This document shows, piece by piece, positions 24,879-35,658 of a stretch of DNA of 64,000 bases. The translations under genes and the position numbers were made by a program. The DNA comes from Adiantum capillus-veneris (taxonomy: Eukaryota > Streptophyta > Polypodiopsida > Polypodiales > Pteridaceae), in the NCBI GenBank assembly GCA_014529385.2, contig CM043958.1, positions 80,814,025 through 80,878,024 on the forward strand, in the 5' to 3' direction. Each line of letters opens with the position of its first letter. Within the stretch, counting starts at the first letter, position 1. The notes under the pieces were generated by a model, which was not told where the DNA came from, made no database searches, and saw only the letters and a program-made list of their open reading frames with translations.

Positions 24879-25273
24879 TGTCACGTGACACATCCAACCC
24901 TATGTGCCCGTGGACAAGCTACAGCATAACAAGGGTTCCCTCAGTCCAGTCTGTCTAGATTAGAAGTGATCTGGCACTTTTGTGAGTATGTTCGCAGACC
25001 GTGCATGCCCAGACACTTAGTGTAGATGCATATCCTCTGGTTGCACACGGCATGATCATAAGCATTCCCATCAGAATCCTTCAGGGGAATTTTCCAGTGC
25101 ATTTAGCCTATTTTCCCTATTTTTGACATTTTTCACTTATTATTTTTAAGTGACTTTTGTTGGAAAGTAGGTATGGCAAATTGAGTAAGTTTTATAAAAG
25201 CAAACCTAGGCTAGCACTAATTGGCAGAAGAGGCAGCAGGAGCACCGCTCAACAGGCAACTTCTCAGCAAGAC

Positions 25274-25304
<31 letters not shown>

Positions 25305-26062
25305 GCCCCATCAGCAACGCTAGCATTTTTGCATCTGCAAGGACCTAGCGTTTTCACCTACAGGCAGCCGGGTGGTTGTTGCACAGCAGATCAGCCCCGA
25401 CAGCAGCAAGACTCAACAAGAAGCCTAGCATTTTGCATTTGCAGGACATCCGCCGACAGCAGAACAGTTTTCAGCCCTAGCGTTTTTGGTTTGCAAATCA
25501 GCCCCGGCGTTTTGCAGATTCACCGCGACGGAACACCAAGAAGCATCAGCATTTGCAGATTTCAGCCATTAGCGTTTTCATAGCCATTTCAGCCCCAACA
25601 CAGTAGCAGATTTTCAGCGACAAAGACCAGCAAATTCAGCGTTTTCAGCAGTAGCAGAATTCAGCCAACAGCGTTTTTGGACAGCAGTAAAAGAACGGCC
25701 GAATTCAGCCCTTAGATCGGTCTCGCCATCCCCATGTCGACATCGACCTAGCCTAAACTTACATCAGTCACATGCATCCAATTTGTACCAGTTTGTGCAA
25801 TCAATAGTAGACCACTCTCGCCGACGAGAGTAGGGCCTTCGGAGGAGGGTTTTACAACGTCTTGGTGTCGTATTTCTCTTTTCTCTCTATCTCTCAGTCT
25901 CATACACTTGCACGCACAGTGTCCATTCACTTTGTTTGTGATCATAGCACTCTCCATTTAGAACAGAAGGCTCTCCCTTCCATAAAAACAAAAAGGAACC
26001 TTGAGCACGTTACGGAGCACTCATCTTGAGAAAGAACAACATTCATTCCGCTCCACCTAACA
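24879..26062 (+). repeat. LTR-A element B 5' LTR
   Basis: 1184 bp, starting with the 12-bp palindrome TGTCACGTGACA. A TATA-like TTTTATAAAAG lies near 25190. Downstream are repeated AGCGTTTT phrases and a 29-base poly-C tract (25276-25304) where the 3' LTR has 13 C. Confidence 0.9.
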
Positions 26063-26077
26063 TTGGTATCAAAGCTT
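26063..26077 (+). promoter_or_regulatory. LTR-A element B primer binding site
   Basis: TTGGTATCAAAGC directly after the 5' LTR; complementary to the 3' end of initiator-Met tRNA with one mismatch. Confidence 0.88.
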
Positions 26078-26542
26078 TGGCAGTGTTCTGTATCACTCAA
26101 GGAAAGAACCACAAGAATCATAAGGATTTTTTTTGCTTGTTGCGGTCGCACGAACCCAAGTTCACTTGGGCGTGTCGATTCCTAATCGTGTTTTTGAAGA
26201 GTGACAGGAATCCTAGGAAAGAAGGGCTTGTCCAGCCTCCCCTTGTGTCTCTTTTCACTCATTGAGAGCGGACCGTGCACTTAGCGGTCGGCCAATCGAC
26301 GTGAGGTGGGAAAAAGCAACCTTGGTGTGAGCGCAAGGCCGCCAAGGGGTGTGCCCGCGGAAAAGAGCAGAACTCGTGTGAAGAAAAGATCCTTCTCGAA
26401 CACAGATTGCAAGCAAAAGAAGACCCTAAAGAACCTCAAGAACTCAAGACCCACAAGAACCCAAGAACCCCAAGACCCACAAGAACCCAAGTTCCTCGTG
26501 AACTTAAGAACCCAAGACCACAAGAACCCTCGACTTCAGTGG

Positions 26543-28102
26543 ATGGTCCTCACTCGAAGCGGAATGGATACTTCGCTTGGAGGTGATGAGCATGAGAGAG
26601 GCGAAGAAGAAATTTCCCCACCAGGAGGTTTTTCCGACCCTCTGCCTTCCCCATCTACGCCAAGGATTGCACTAACTCCTATGGAGGAGTTGGAGGAATT
26701 GGTTATGGAAAGACGGTTAGAACGCGAAGAAAGAAAAGCAGAAGGAAAAAGGCCTACGAAGAACGAAGGGCAACCATAGATCGTGAATACAAAGAAGGAA
26801 GGGCAGCCATAGAGCGTGAGCACGGGCAAGCACGCTCGGAAGCCATAGAAAGACAAGCAAAATTTGATCGCGAGAACAACGAAAGACAAGCAGAATATGA
26901 TCGCGAGAACAAAGTAAGACAAGAGAAGGGCGACCAACACATGAAAGAGTTGTGGTGATTTTTTTCTCAAGTGCAGGCATACTTTGCACAGAATCACGAA
27001 AAGGAGCCTCTCACTCCCTTCTTCTCTCAAGCATGACACACAGGATTTGCATGATGATAAGCATGATGATTTGAATGATAATGATAAGCATGATGACTTG
27101 GATGACACTGACAAGCATGGTGATTTACATGATGATCAAGGTGTGATTTCTCACAAGCATGATGATTTGCATAAAGATAATGTCATTGTTCACAAGAATG
27201 ATGTGTTAGTTGATGCTTTTTCTAGTGAAGCTAACCTCATTGCAAATTCGATCAGTCACGAAAAACCGATCTTGGCTCTCGAGCCTAGGTCCAAAGAACC
27301 CCTTCAGGAAGAACCGATCTTGGCTCTTGAGCCTAGGTCCAAAGAACCCTCTCAGGAAGTATTTTGTGTTCGAATGATTCGTAAGCATGCATTGTTCAAG
27401 TGTTTCATTCGTGATCGTTTCCTGTATTTTAGTCAGCGTCTTTATGTGATCCCTTTTCCTAGGCATGACATATTGTACGTCGAGCACGTTTCACTCATGA
27501 ATGAGCACGAATGTATGTGGATTGTTCATGAAAAGTTGAAAAGTATGTATGTAAGGAAGTCACATTCCATGTCTCTTCCTTGGCACGACACATTCGTAGA
27601 GAGAGCACATGAAAGTATGAGCACCAAGCATGGGCATTTCTGTTGTGAATTGCCACAGTTGATTGGTTTAGATCAGCAGAGAAAGATTCGATCTCATTGT
27701 TTGCGTGTGTGTGGTGAACGGTTTGGCACTCCGTCTATTTGTTCATCTACATTGCATGCACAGTCTTTAGAGAAGACGAGATTTTTTCCAGTTACTTTAC
27801 ATGGAATGGGAATGTTCATGTTTTTGTGTTGGAAGTGGTTTCAGGAATTCTCAGTCTCGGAGATTCTTGAAGAAGGTAGACGCATCACTCTAACTGAAGT
27901 TGAAGCATTGAAGGAGCTACAGATGACTTTGTGTCGCTTTCGGTGTGGCCCAAAGAAGCAAGCGTTGCAATCCTTTATGAAGTTCAAGTACCGCACGACC
28001 CACACATCAGAGTGGGCCGGCGAAGAGTCCCTTCCAGGATTCCGGATGCTATTGGCGATCTCCCTCGACGCCATACAGTTCCGTACCAGTACCTCACTTT
28101 GA
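26543..28102 (+). pseudogene. LTR-A ORF (element B), unknown protein
   Basis: The ATG at 26543 is chosen because M-V/L-I/L-TRS is conserved at this place in elements B, C and E. Order of regions: acidic MDTSLGGDEHERGEEE; Pro/Ser linker; Arg/Glu/Lys-rich coiled coil; a His/Asp-rich repeat (DLHDDKHDDLNDN units); an acidic linker (FSSEANLIANS, LALEPRSKEP); a conserved C-terminal domain of about 250 residues (CVRMIRKHALFKCFIRDRFL, LYVIPFPRHDILYVEHVSLM, HCLRVCGERFGTPS, FRCGPKKQALQSFMKFKYR), ending about a dozen bases before the polypurine tract. In this copy frameshifts near 26756 and 26990 break the N-terminal part. The C-terminal 372 codons (26984-28102) stay open. I do not recognise the family. 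Confidence 0.75.
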
Positions 28103-28113
28103 AAAGGAGGGGA
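28101..28113 (+). promoter_or_regulatory. LTR-A polypurine tract (element B)
   Basis: GAAAAGGAGGGGA immediately before the 3' LTR. The same tract precedes the LTR in element C and, reversed, in element E. Confidence 0.9.
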
Positions 28114-29323
28114 TGTCACGTACCACATCCAACCCTATGTGTCCGTGGACAAGCTACAGCATAACAAGGGTTCCGTCAGTCCAGTCTGTCTAGATTAGAA
28201 GTGATCTGGCACTTTTGTGAGTATGTTCGCAGACCGTGCATGCCCAGACACTTAGTGTAGATGCATATCCTCTGGTTGCACACAGCATGATCATAAGCAT
28301 TCCCATCAAAATCCTTCAGGGGAATTTTCCAGTGCATTTAGCCTATTTTCCCTATTTTTGGCATTTTTCACTTATTATTTTTAAGTGACTTTTGTTGGAA
28401 AGTAGGTAGGGCAAATTGAGTAAGTTTTATATAGGCAAACCTAGGCTAGCACTAATTGGCAGAAGAGGCAGCAGGAGCACCGCTCAACAAGCAACTTCTC
28501 AGCAAGACACCTCCCCCCCCCCCCCATCAGCAACACTAGCGTTTTTGCATCTGCAAGGACCTAGCGTTTTCACCTACAGGCAGCCGGGTGGTTGTTGCAC
28601 AGCAGATCAGCCCCGGCAGTAGCAAGACTCAACAAGAAGCCTAGCGTTTTGCATTTGCAGGACACCCTACGACAACAGAACAGTTTTCAGCCCTAGCGTT
28701 TTTGGTTTGCAGATCAGCCCCGGCGTTTCGCAAATTCACCGCGACGGAACACCAAGAAGCATCAGCATTTGCAGATTTCAGCCATTAGTGTTTTCATAGC
28801 CAATTCAGCCCCAACACAGTAGCAGATTTTCAGCGACAAAGACCAGCAAATTCAGCGTTTTTTCTAGCGTTTTCAGCAGTAGCAGAATTCACCCAACAGC
28901 GTTTTTGAACAGCAGTAAAAGAATGGCCGAATTCAGCTCTTAGATCGGTCTCGCCATCCCCATCGTCGACATCGACCTAGCCTAGACTTACATCAGTCAC
29001 ATGCATCCAATTTGTACCAGTTTGTGCAATCAATAGTAGACCACTCTCGCCGACGAGAGTGGGGCCTTCGGAGGAGGGTTTTACAACGTCTTGGTGTCGT
29101 ATTTCTCTTCTCTCTCTATCTCTCAGTCTCATACACTTGCATGCACAGTGTCCATTTACTTTGTTTGTGATCATAGCACTCTCTCATTTAGAAGGGAAGG
29201 CTCATAGCACTCTCTCATTTAGAACGGAAGGCTCTCCCTTCCATAAGAACAAAAAGGAACCTTGAGCACGTTATGGAGCACTCATCTTGAGAAAGAACAA
29301 CATTCATTCCGCTGCACCTTACA
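28114..29323 (+). repeat. LTR-A element B 3' LTR
   Basis: 1210 bp ending CTGCACCTTACA. Its first bases read TGTCACGTACCAC, a small change that breaks the palindrome. A 28-bp phrase (CTCATAGCACTCTCTCATTTAGAA region near 29200) is locally duplicated relative to the 5' LTR. Confidence 0.9.
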
Positions 29324-30362
29324 TGATGATTTGGATAATAAGGACAAGCATGATGATTTGCCTGATGTTGAAGATATGATTTTTCACGAGCATGATGATT
29401 TGCATGAAGATGATGTGATTGTTCACAAGAATGATGGTTTACTTGATGCTTTTTCTAGCGAAGCTGACCTCGTTGCAGATTCGATCAATCACGAAGAATC
29501 GATCTTGGCTTTCAAATCAAAATCCACAGCACACACCCCCCCCCCCAAGGCAGATTCAATCAAACACGACAAACCGATCTTGGCTCTCGAGCCTAGGTCC
29601 AAAGAACCCTCACAGGAAGTATTATGTGTTCGCATGATTAGTCAACACACATTGTACGAGTGTTTCATTCGTCATCGTTTCCTGTATTTCAGTCAGCATC
29701 TTTATGTGATCCCTTTTCCTAGGCATGACATATTGTACGTTGAGCACGTTTCACTCATGGATGAGCACGCATGTATAAGGATTATTCATGAAAAGCTGAA
29801 AGTATGCATTCAAGGAAGTCACATTCCATGTCTCTTTCTTGGCACGACACAGTTGTAGAAAGAGCACAAGAAAGTATCAGCACCGAGTATGGGCATTTCC
29901 GTTGTGAATTGCCACAGTTGATTGATTTAGATCCGAAGAGAAAGATTCGATCTCATTGTTTGCGTGTGTGTGGTGAACGGTTTGGCACTCCGTCTCTTTG
30001 TTCATCTACATTGCATGCACAGTCTCTTAGGAAGACGAGATTTTTTCCAGTCACCTTACATGGAATAGGTATGTTCATGTTTTTGTGTTAGAAGTGGTTT
30101 CAGAAATTTTCAGCCATGGAGATTCTTGAAGAAGGAAGAAGCATGACTCAAGACGAAGTTGAAGCATCGAAGGAGCCATAGAAGACTTTGTGTCGCTTTC
30201 GGCGCGGCCCAAAGAAGCAAGTGTTGCAGACCTTTATGAAGTTCAAGTACCACACGACCCACACATCAGAGTGGGCCTGCGAAGAGTCCCTTCCAGGATT
30301 CCGGATGCTATTGGCGATCTCCCTCGACGCCATACAGTTCGGTACCAGTACCTCACTTTGAA
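29324..30362 (+). pseudogene. LTR-A ORF, C-terminal part (element A)
   Basis: Resumes element A's reading in the His/Asp-rich repeat, then HEHDDLHEDDVIVHKN, a Pro run, LALEPRSKEPSQE, and the conserved C-terminal domain (CVRMISQHTLYECF, FPRHDILYVEHVSLM, HCLRVCGERFGTPS). Frameshifts near 29810 and 30090 and a stop near 30180 show it is inactive. Confidence 0.75.
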
Positions 30363-30372
30363 AAGCAGGAGA

Positions 30373-31598
30373 TGTCACGTGACACATCCAACCCTATGTG
30401 TCCGTGGACAAGCTACAGCATGACCAGGGTTCAGTCAGTCAAGTCAATCTAGAATAGAAAGTGATCTCGCACTTTTGTGAGTCTGTTCGCAAACCGTGCA
30501 TGACCAGACACTTAGATTAGATGCATATTCTCTGGTTGCACACAGCATGATCATCAGATTTCCATCACAACCCATCATGAGCATTTTTACATTGCATAGA
30601 CCTATTTTCCCTATTTTTGACATTTTTCACTTGTTATTTTTAAGTGACTTTTGTTGGAAAGTAAGTAGGGAAAATCTACTAAGTTTGTATAAATAGAAAC
30701 CTAGCGCTAGTACTTTCTGGTAGAAGAGGCAGCAAGAGCACCTTGCTCAACACGCAACTTCTCAGCAAGACCAACCACCGCGACAACTCTAGCGTTTTCA
30801 GCATTACAGAAGGCCTAGCGTTTTTGCATCAGATCAGCCAGCGTTTTTGCATTTGCCAATTCACGGTGACAGTAGACAGCAAATCAGCCCTAGCGTTAGC
30901 AGATTCCCCCACAACAGCAGATCGGCTCTAGCGTTAGCAGAATTCAGCCCTAGCGTTTTTGAAGCAGCAGACAACCTAGCGTTTTGCAGTTCCTTCGCAA
31001 CGGAATCCACGGTAGCACCAGCGGTTTTCAGCAGTCAGATCCCGCAGTAGAACCCCCAAACCTCGCAGATCTCACCTTCCCGCAGTAGATCCTCACCGCA
31101 CGGTTAGATCCAGTGCAGTTTGCAGATTCAGCCCGGAAAACGCAGATTTCAGCATCTGCGTTTTCAGCACGTCGTCGTCGCATCGTCACCATCGACATCG
31201 TCACCGACATAAGAGTTAGAATTCAGTAAATAAAGATTTGCACATTTCAGCCATTAGTGTTTTCAGATTTCAGTCCATCTCGTCGTCCTCCTTATCGTCG
31301 TCGACATCGTCGGCAAGTCCAAGCATTGTAGAGATTTGTGCAATCATAAGTAGACCGCTCTCGTCAAAGAGAGTGGGGCCCTTGGAAGAGGGTTTGACAA
31401 CTTTCCGGTGTCGTATTCTCTTCTCTCACTATCTCTCAGCACCTTCATTCACAGTGTTCATCACTTTGTTTGTGTCCATTGCACTCTCTCACTAAAGGAA
31501 CGGAAGGCTCTCCCTTCCGTAAGTAAAAGGAACCTTGAGCACAGTTCGCAAAACTCATCTTGAGCAAAGTTCAACATTCACTTCCGCTGCACCTTACA
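30373..31598 (+). repeat. LTR-A LTR shared by elements A and C
   Basis: 1226 bp, TGTCACGTGACA...CACCTTACA. It is preceded by element A's polypurine tract and followed by a perfect PBS, so one LTR ends one unit and begins the next. The TATA box TATAAATA is at 30688-30695. Confidence 0.92.
30688..30695 (+). promoter_or_regulatory. LTR-A TATA box
   Basis: TATAAATA about 315 bp into the LTR, matched at 34613-34620 in the next LTR and by related AT-rich motifs in other copies. It probably marks the U3/R region, with transcription starting about 30 bp downstream. Inference from position and conservation. Confidence 0.65.
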
Positions 31599-32208
31599 TT
31601 GGTATCAGAGCTTTGGCAGTGTTCTGTATCACTCAAGGAAAGAACCACAGAATTTTTTTTGCTTGTTGCAGTCACACGTAACCCAAGCTCTCTTGGGCGT
31701 GTCAATTCCTAATCGTGTTTTTGAAGAGTGACAGGAATCCCAAGAAAGAAGGGCTTGTCCAACCTCCCCTTGTGCCTATTTTCACTCATTGAGAGCGGAC
31801 CGTGCACTTAGTGGCTGGCCAATCGACGTGAAGTGGGAAAAAGCAACCTTGGTGTGAGCGCAAGGCCGCCAAGGGGTGCGCCCACAGGGAAGAGTATAGC
31901 TCGGGTGAAGAGAAGATCCTTCTCTAACACAGATTGCAAGCAAAAGAAGAACCCAAGAACCTCAAGACCCGAAAGAACCTCAAGAACCAAGACCCTCAAG
32001 AACCCAAGTTCCTCGTGAACTTAAGAACCCAAGACCACAAGAACCCACGACTTCAGTGGATGCTCATCACTCGAAGCGAAATGGATACTTCGCTTGGAGG
32101 TGATGAGCATGAGAGAGGCGAAGAAGAATTTTCCCCACCATGAGGTTTTCCGACCCTCCCCCTTCCCCATCTACGCCAAGGATTGCACTAGATCCTATGG
32201 CAGCTTTT

Positions 32209-33460
32209 GACAAGATGATGATGGACAGTAAGTTAGAAAGCGAAGAAAGAATCGCAACCATAGAGCGTAAATACGAAGAATGAATGGCAGCCATAGCACG
32301 TGAACGTGAGGAAAGATTGGCACCCATCGAGCGTAAGTACGAGCAAGCACGCTAGGAAGACAAAGCAAGAGAAGCACACTTTGATCGCAAGAACAAAGCA
32401 AGAAAAGAGGAGAGCAACCAACAGATCAAAGAGTTCTTGCGACTCTTTTCAATTGTGCAGGCGTAGTTTGAACAAAATCAGGAGAAGAAGACTCTCTCAC
32501 TCTCGTCTTCTCCAAAGCATGACGCACAAGATTTGCATGATGATAAGCATGATGATTTGAATGATAATGATTTGCATGATGATAAGCATGATGATTGGAA
32601 TGATAATGACGAGCATGATGATTTGGATAATAAGGACAAGCATGATGATCAAGATGTGATTTCTCACCAGCATGATGATTTGCCTGTTGATCAAGATGTG
32701 ATTTCTCACCAGCATGATGATTTATTTGATGCTTTTTCTAGCGAAGCTAACCTCGTTGCAGATTCGATCAATCACGAAGAATCGATCCTGGCTTTCGAGA
32801 CAAGATGATGATGGACAGTAAGTTAGAAAGCGAAGAAAGAATCGCAACCATAGAGCGTAAATACGAAGAACGAATGGCAGCCATAGCACGTGAACGCGAG
32901 GAAAGATTGGCACCCATCGAGCGTAAGTACGAGCAAGCACGCTAGGAAGACAAAGCAAGAGAAGCACACTTTGATTGCAAGAACAAAGCAAGAAAAGAGG
33001 AGAGCAACCAACAGATCAAAGAGTTCTTGCGACTCTTTTCAATTGTGCAGGCGTAGTTTGAACAGAATTAGGAGAAGGAGACTCTCTCACTCTCGTCTTC
33101 TCCAAAGCATGACGCACAAGATTTGCATGATGATAAGCATGATGATTTGAATGATAATGATTTGCATGATGATAAGCATGATGATTTTAATGATAATGAT
33201 TTGCATGATGATAAGCATGATGATTTGAATGATAATGATTTGCATGATGATAAGCATGATGATTGGAATGATAATGACGAGCATGATGATTTGGATAATA
33301 AGGACAAGCATGATGATCAAGATGTGATTTCTCACTAGCATGATGATTTGCCTGATGATCAAGATGTGATTTCTCACCAGCATGATGATTTAGTTGATGC
33401 TTTTTCTAGCGAAGCTAACCTCGTTGCAGATTCGATCAATCACGAAGAATCGATCCTGGC
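32209..33460 (+). repeat. 590-bp tandem duplication inside element C
   Basis: The phrase GACAAGATGATGATGGACAG starts at 32209 and again at 32799. The second unit is longer because its His/Asp minisatellite has more copies. The break falls at the end of LAFE, joining it to the coiled-coil region. Confidence 0.9.
33117..33300 (+). repeat. 39-bp coding minisatellite (His/Asp-rich)
   Basis: Four 39-bp units, each encoding a variant of DLHDDKHDDLNDN. The frame is kept because 39 is a multiple of three. Other LTR-A copies have one or two units, and the minus-strand element E has a rearranged version (about 45440-45700). Confidence 0.9.
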
Positions 33461-34298
33461 TTTCGAGTCAAGGTCCACAGCACCCCCGGAGGTAGATTCG
33501 ATCAAACACAACGAACCGATCTTGGCTCTCAAGCCCAGGTCCAAAGAACCCTCATAGGAAGTATTATGTGTTCGCATGATTAGTCAGCACGCATTGTACG
33601 AGAGTTTCATTCGTGATCGTTTCCTGTATTTTCGTCAGCATCTTTATGTGATCCCTTTTCCTAGGCATGACATATTGTACGGTGAGCACGTTTCACTCAT
33701 GGATGAGCACGGATGTATGCGGATTATTCATGAAAAGCTGAAAAGTATGCATTCAAGGAAGTCACATTCCATGTCTCTTCCTTGGCACGACGCGGTCGTA
33801 GAAAGAGCACAAGCAAGTATAAGTACCAAGCATGGGCATTTCCATTGTGTTTTGCCTCAGTTGATTGATTTAGATCAACACGACAAGATTCGATCTCATT
33901 GTTTGCGGGTGTGTGGTGAACGGTTTGGCACTCCGTCTCTTTGTTCATCTACATTGCAAGCATAGTCTGTTTTTCAATCACCTTACATGGAATAGGTATG
34001 TTCATGTTTTTGTGTTGGAAGTGGTTTCAGGAATTTTCAGCCATGGAGATTCTTGAAGAAGGAAGAAGCAAGACTCAGGACGAAGTTGAAGCATCGAAGG
34101 AGCCACAGAAGACTTTGTGTCGCTTTCGGCGCGGTCCAAAGAAGCAAGCGTTGCAGACCTTTATGAAGTTCAAATACCGCACGACCCACACATCAGAGTG
34201 GGCCGGCGAAGAGTCCTTCCAGGATTCCAGATGCTATTGGCGATCTCCCTCAACGCCATACAGTTCGGTACCAATACCTCACTTTGAAAAGGAGGGGA

Positions 34299-35507
34299 TG
34301 TCACGTGACACATCCAACCCTAAGTGTCGATGGACAAGGTACAGCATGACCAAGGTTCAGTCAATCAAGTCAGTCTAGAATAGGAAGTGATCTCTCACTT
34401 TTGTGAGTCTGTTCGCAAACCGTGCATGACAAGACACTTAGATTAGATGCATATCCTCTGGTTGCACACAGCATGATCATCAGATTTTCATCAGAACCCA
34501 TCACGAGGATTTTTACAGTGCATAGACCTATTTTCCCTATTTTTGACATTTTTCACTTGTTATTTTTAAGTGACTTTTGTTGGAAAGTAGGTAGGGCAAT
34601 TTTGCTAAGTTGTATAAATAGAAACCTAGCGCTAGCACTTTCTGGCAGAAGAGGCAACAGGAGCACCTTCCTCAACAGGTAACTTCTCAGCAAGACCAAC
34701 CCCCGTGACAACTCTAACGTTTTCAGCATTGCAAAAGGCCTAGCGTTTTTGCATCAGATCAGCCAGCGTTTTTGCATTTGCAGATTCACGGCGACAGTAG
34801 ACAGTAGATCAGCCCTAGCGTTAGCAGATTACCCCACAACAGCAGATCAGCCCTAGCGTTTTTGGAGCAACAGGCGACCTAGCATTTTGCAGTTCCTTCG
34901 CGACGGAATCCACAGTAGCACCAGCGTTTTCAGTTTTCGGCAGTCAGATCCCGCAGTAGAACCCCCGAACCTCGCAAATCTCACCTTTCCGTAGTTGATC
35001 CTCACTGCACGGTTAGATCCAGCGCAGTTTGAAGGTTCAGCCCGGAAAATGCAGATTTCAGCATCTGCGTTTTCAGCACGTCGTCATTGCATCATTGCCA
35101 TCGACATCGTCACTGACATAAGAGTCAGAATTCAGCAGATAAAGATTTGCAGATTTCAGCCATTAGCGTCCTCAGATTTCAGCCCGTCTCGTCATCGTCC
35201 TCGTCATCGTCGACATTGTCGGCAAGCATTGTAGAGATTTGTGCAATCATAATTAGACCGCTCTCGCCATAGAGAGTGGGGGCTTCAGAGGAGGGTTTGA
35301 CAACATTTCTGGTGTCGTATTCTTCTCTTTCTATCTCTCAGTCTCAGCACCCTCATTCACAGTGTCATTCACTTTGTTTGTGTCCATTGCACTCTCTTAC
35401 TTAAGGAACGGAAGGCTCTCCCTTCCGTAAGTAAAAGGAACCCTTGAGCACAATTCGGAGCACTCATCTTGAGCAAAGTTCAACATTCACTTCCACTGCA
35501 CCTTACA
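34299..35507 (+). repeat. LTR-A LTR shared by element C and remnant D
   Basis: 1209 bp with the intact TGTCACGTGACA start and a TATAAATA at 34613-34620. It is followed by a PBS (CTGGTATCAGAGC), so a further unit began here. Confidence 0.92.
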
Positions 35508-35658
35508 CTGGTATCAGAGCTTTGGCAGTGTTCTGTATCACTCCAAAAAAGAACCACAAGAACCACAGAATTTTTTTGCTTGTTGGGTCGCACGTAACCC
35601 AAGCCCTCTTGGGCGTGTCGATTCCTAATCGTGTTTTTGAAAGAGTGACAGGAATCCT
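35508..35658 (+). mobile_element. LTR-A remnant D
   Basis: PBS and about 150 bp of LTR-A leader (TTTGGCAGTGTTCTGTATCA, then CGTGTTTTTGAAAGAGTGAC) ending near 35658, where LINE-B copy 2 begins. The rest of this unit is not found downstream. Confidence 0.8.

Larger units (their letters stand above)
24879..29323 (+). mobile_element. LTR-A element B, complete non-autonomous LTR retrotransposon
   Basis: 4445 bp: 5' LTR 24879-26062, PBS from 26063, one ORF region, polypurine tract ending 28113, 3' LTR 28114-29323. It sits in element A's ORF with near-identical 5-bp flanks (TTATG at 24874-24878, TGATG at 29324-29328; uninterrupted copies read TGATG here). No gag zinc knuckle, protease, integrase or RT is present, so mobility must have been supplied in trans. 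It is the best full-length reference copy in the window. Confidence 0.9.
24338..31598 (+). mobile_element. LTR-A element A (5'-truncated, split by element B)
   Basis: The internal region starts at the ATACTTCGCTTGG phrase (24341), which in complete copies lies just after the ORF start, so the 5' LTR, PBS and leader are lost. It is interrupted at 24878 by element B, resumes at 29324 within the same His/Asp-rich repeat, and ends with the LTR at 30373-31598. That LTR also serves as the 5' LTR of element C. Confidence 0.85.
32060..34288 (+). pseudogene. LTR-A ORF (element C), disrupted
   Basis: ATG at 32060 (MLITRSEMDTSLGG). A TGA plus one-base loss hit the SPPGG region near 32143. Further TGA/TAG codons follow in the coiled coil (near 32281, 32355, 32465). 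The coiled-coil plus His/Asp block is then repeated (32799 on) with the same TAG at the AR-ED position, so the duplication post-dates that mutation. The C-terminal domain follows from about 33560. Inactive. Confidence 0.75.
31599..34298 (+). mobile_element. LTR-A element C internal region
   Basis: Starts with the PBS TTGGTATCAGAGC, ends with the polypurine tract AAAAGGAGGGGA, and lies between LTRs at 30373-31598 and 34299-35507. It contains one copy of the family ORF, badly damaged and with a 590-bp internal duplication. Confidence 0.9.

Noticed and set aside
27931-28164. Alternative frame across the LTR-A ORF end (DPHIRVGRRRVPSRIP)
   Set aside because: It recurs in other copies because the DNA is conserved, but it runs through the polypurine tract into the LTR; the other frame stops before the tract and continues the long ORF.
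35508-35530. tRNA gene suggested by TGGTATCAGAGC
   Set aside because: This is the primer binding site next to an LTR; no cloverleaf follows. The same holds at 26063, 31599, 46509 and 11752.
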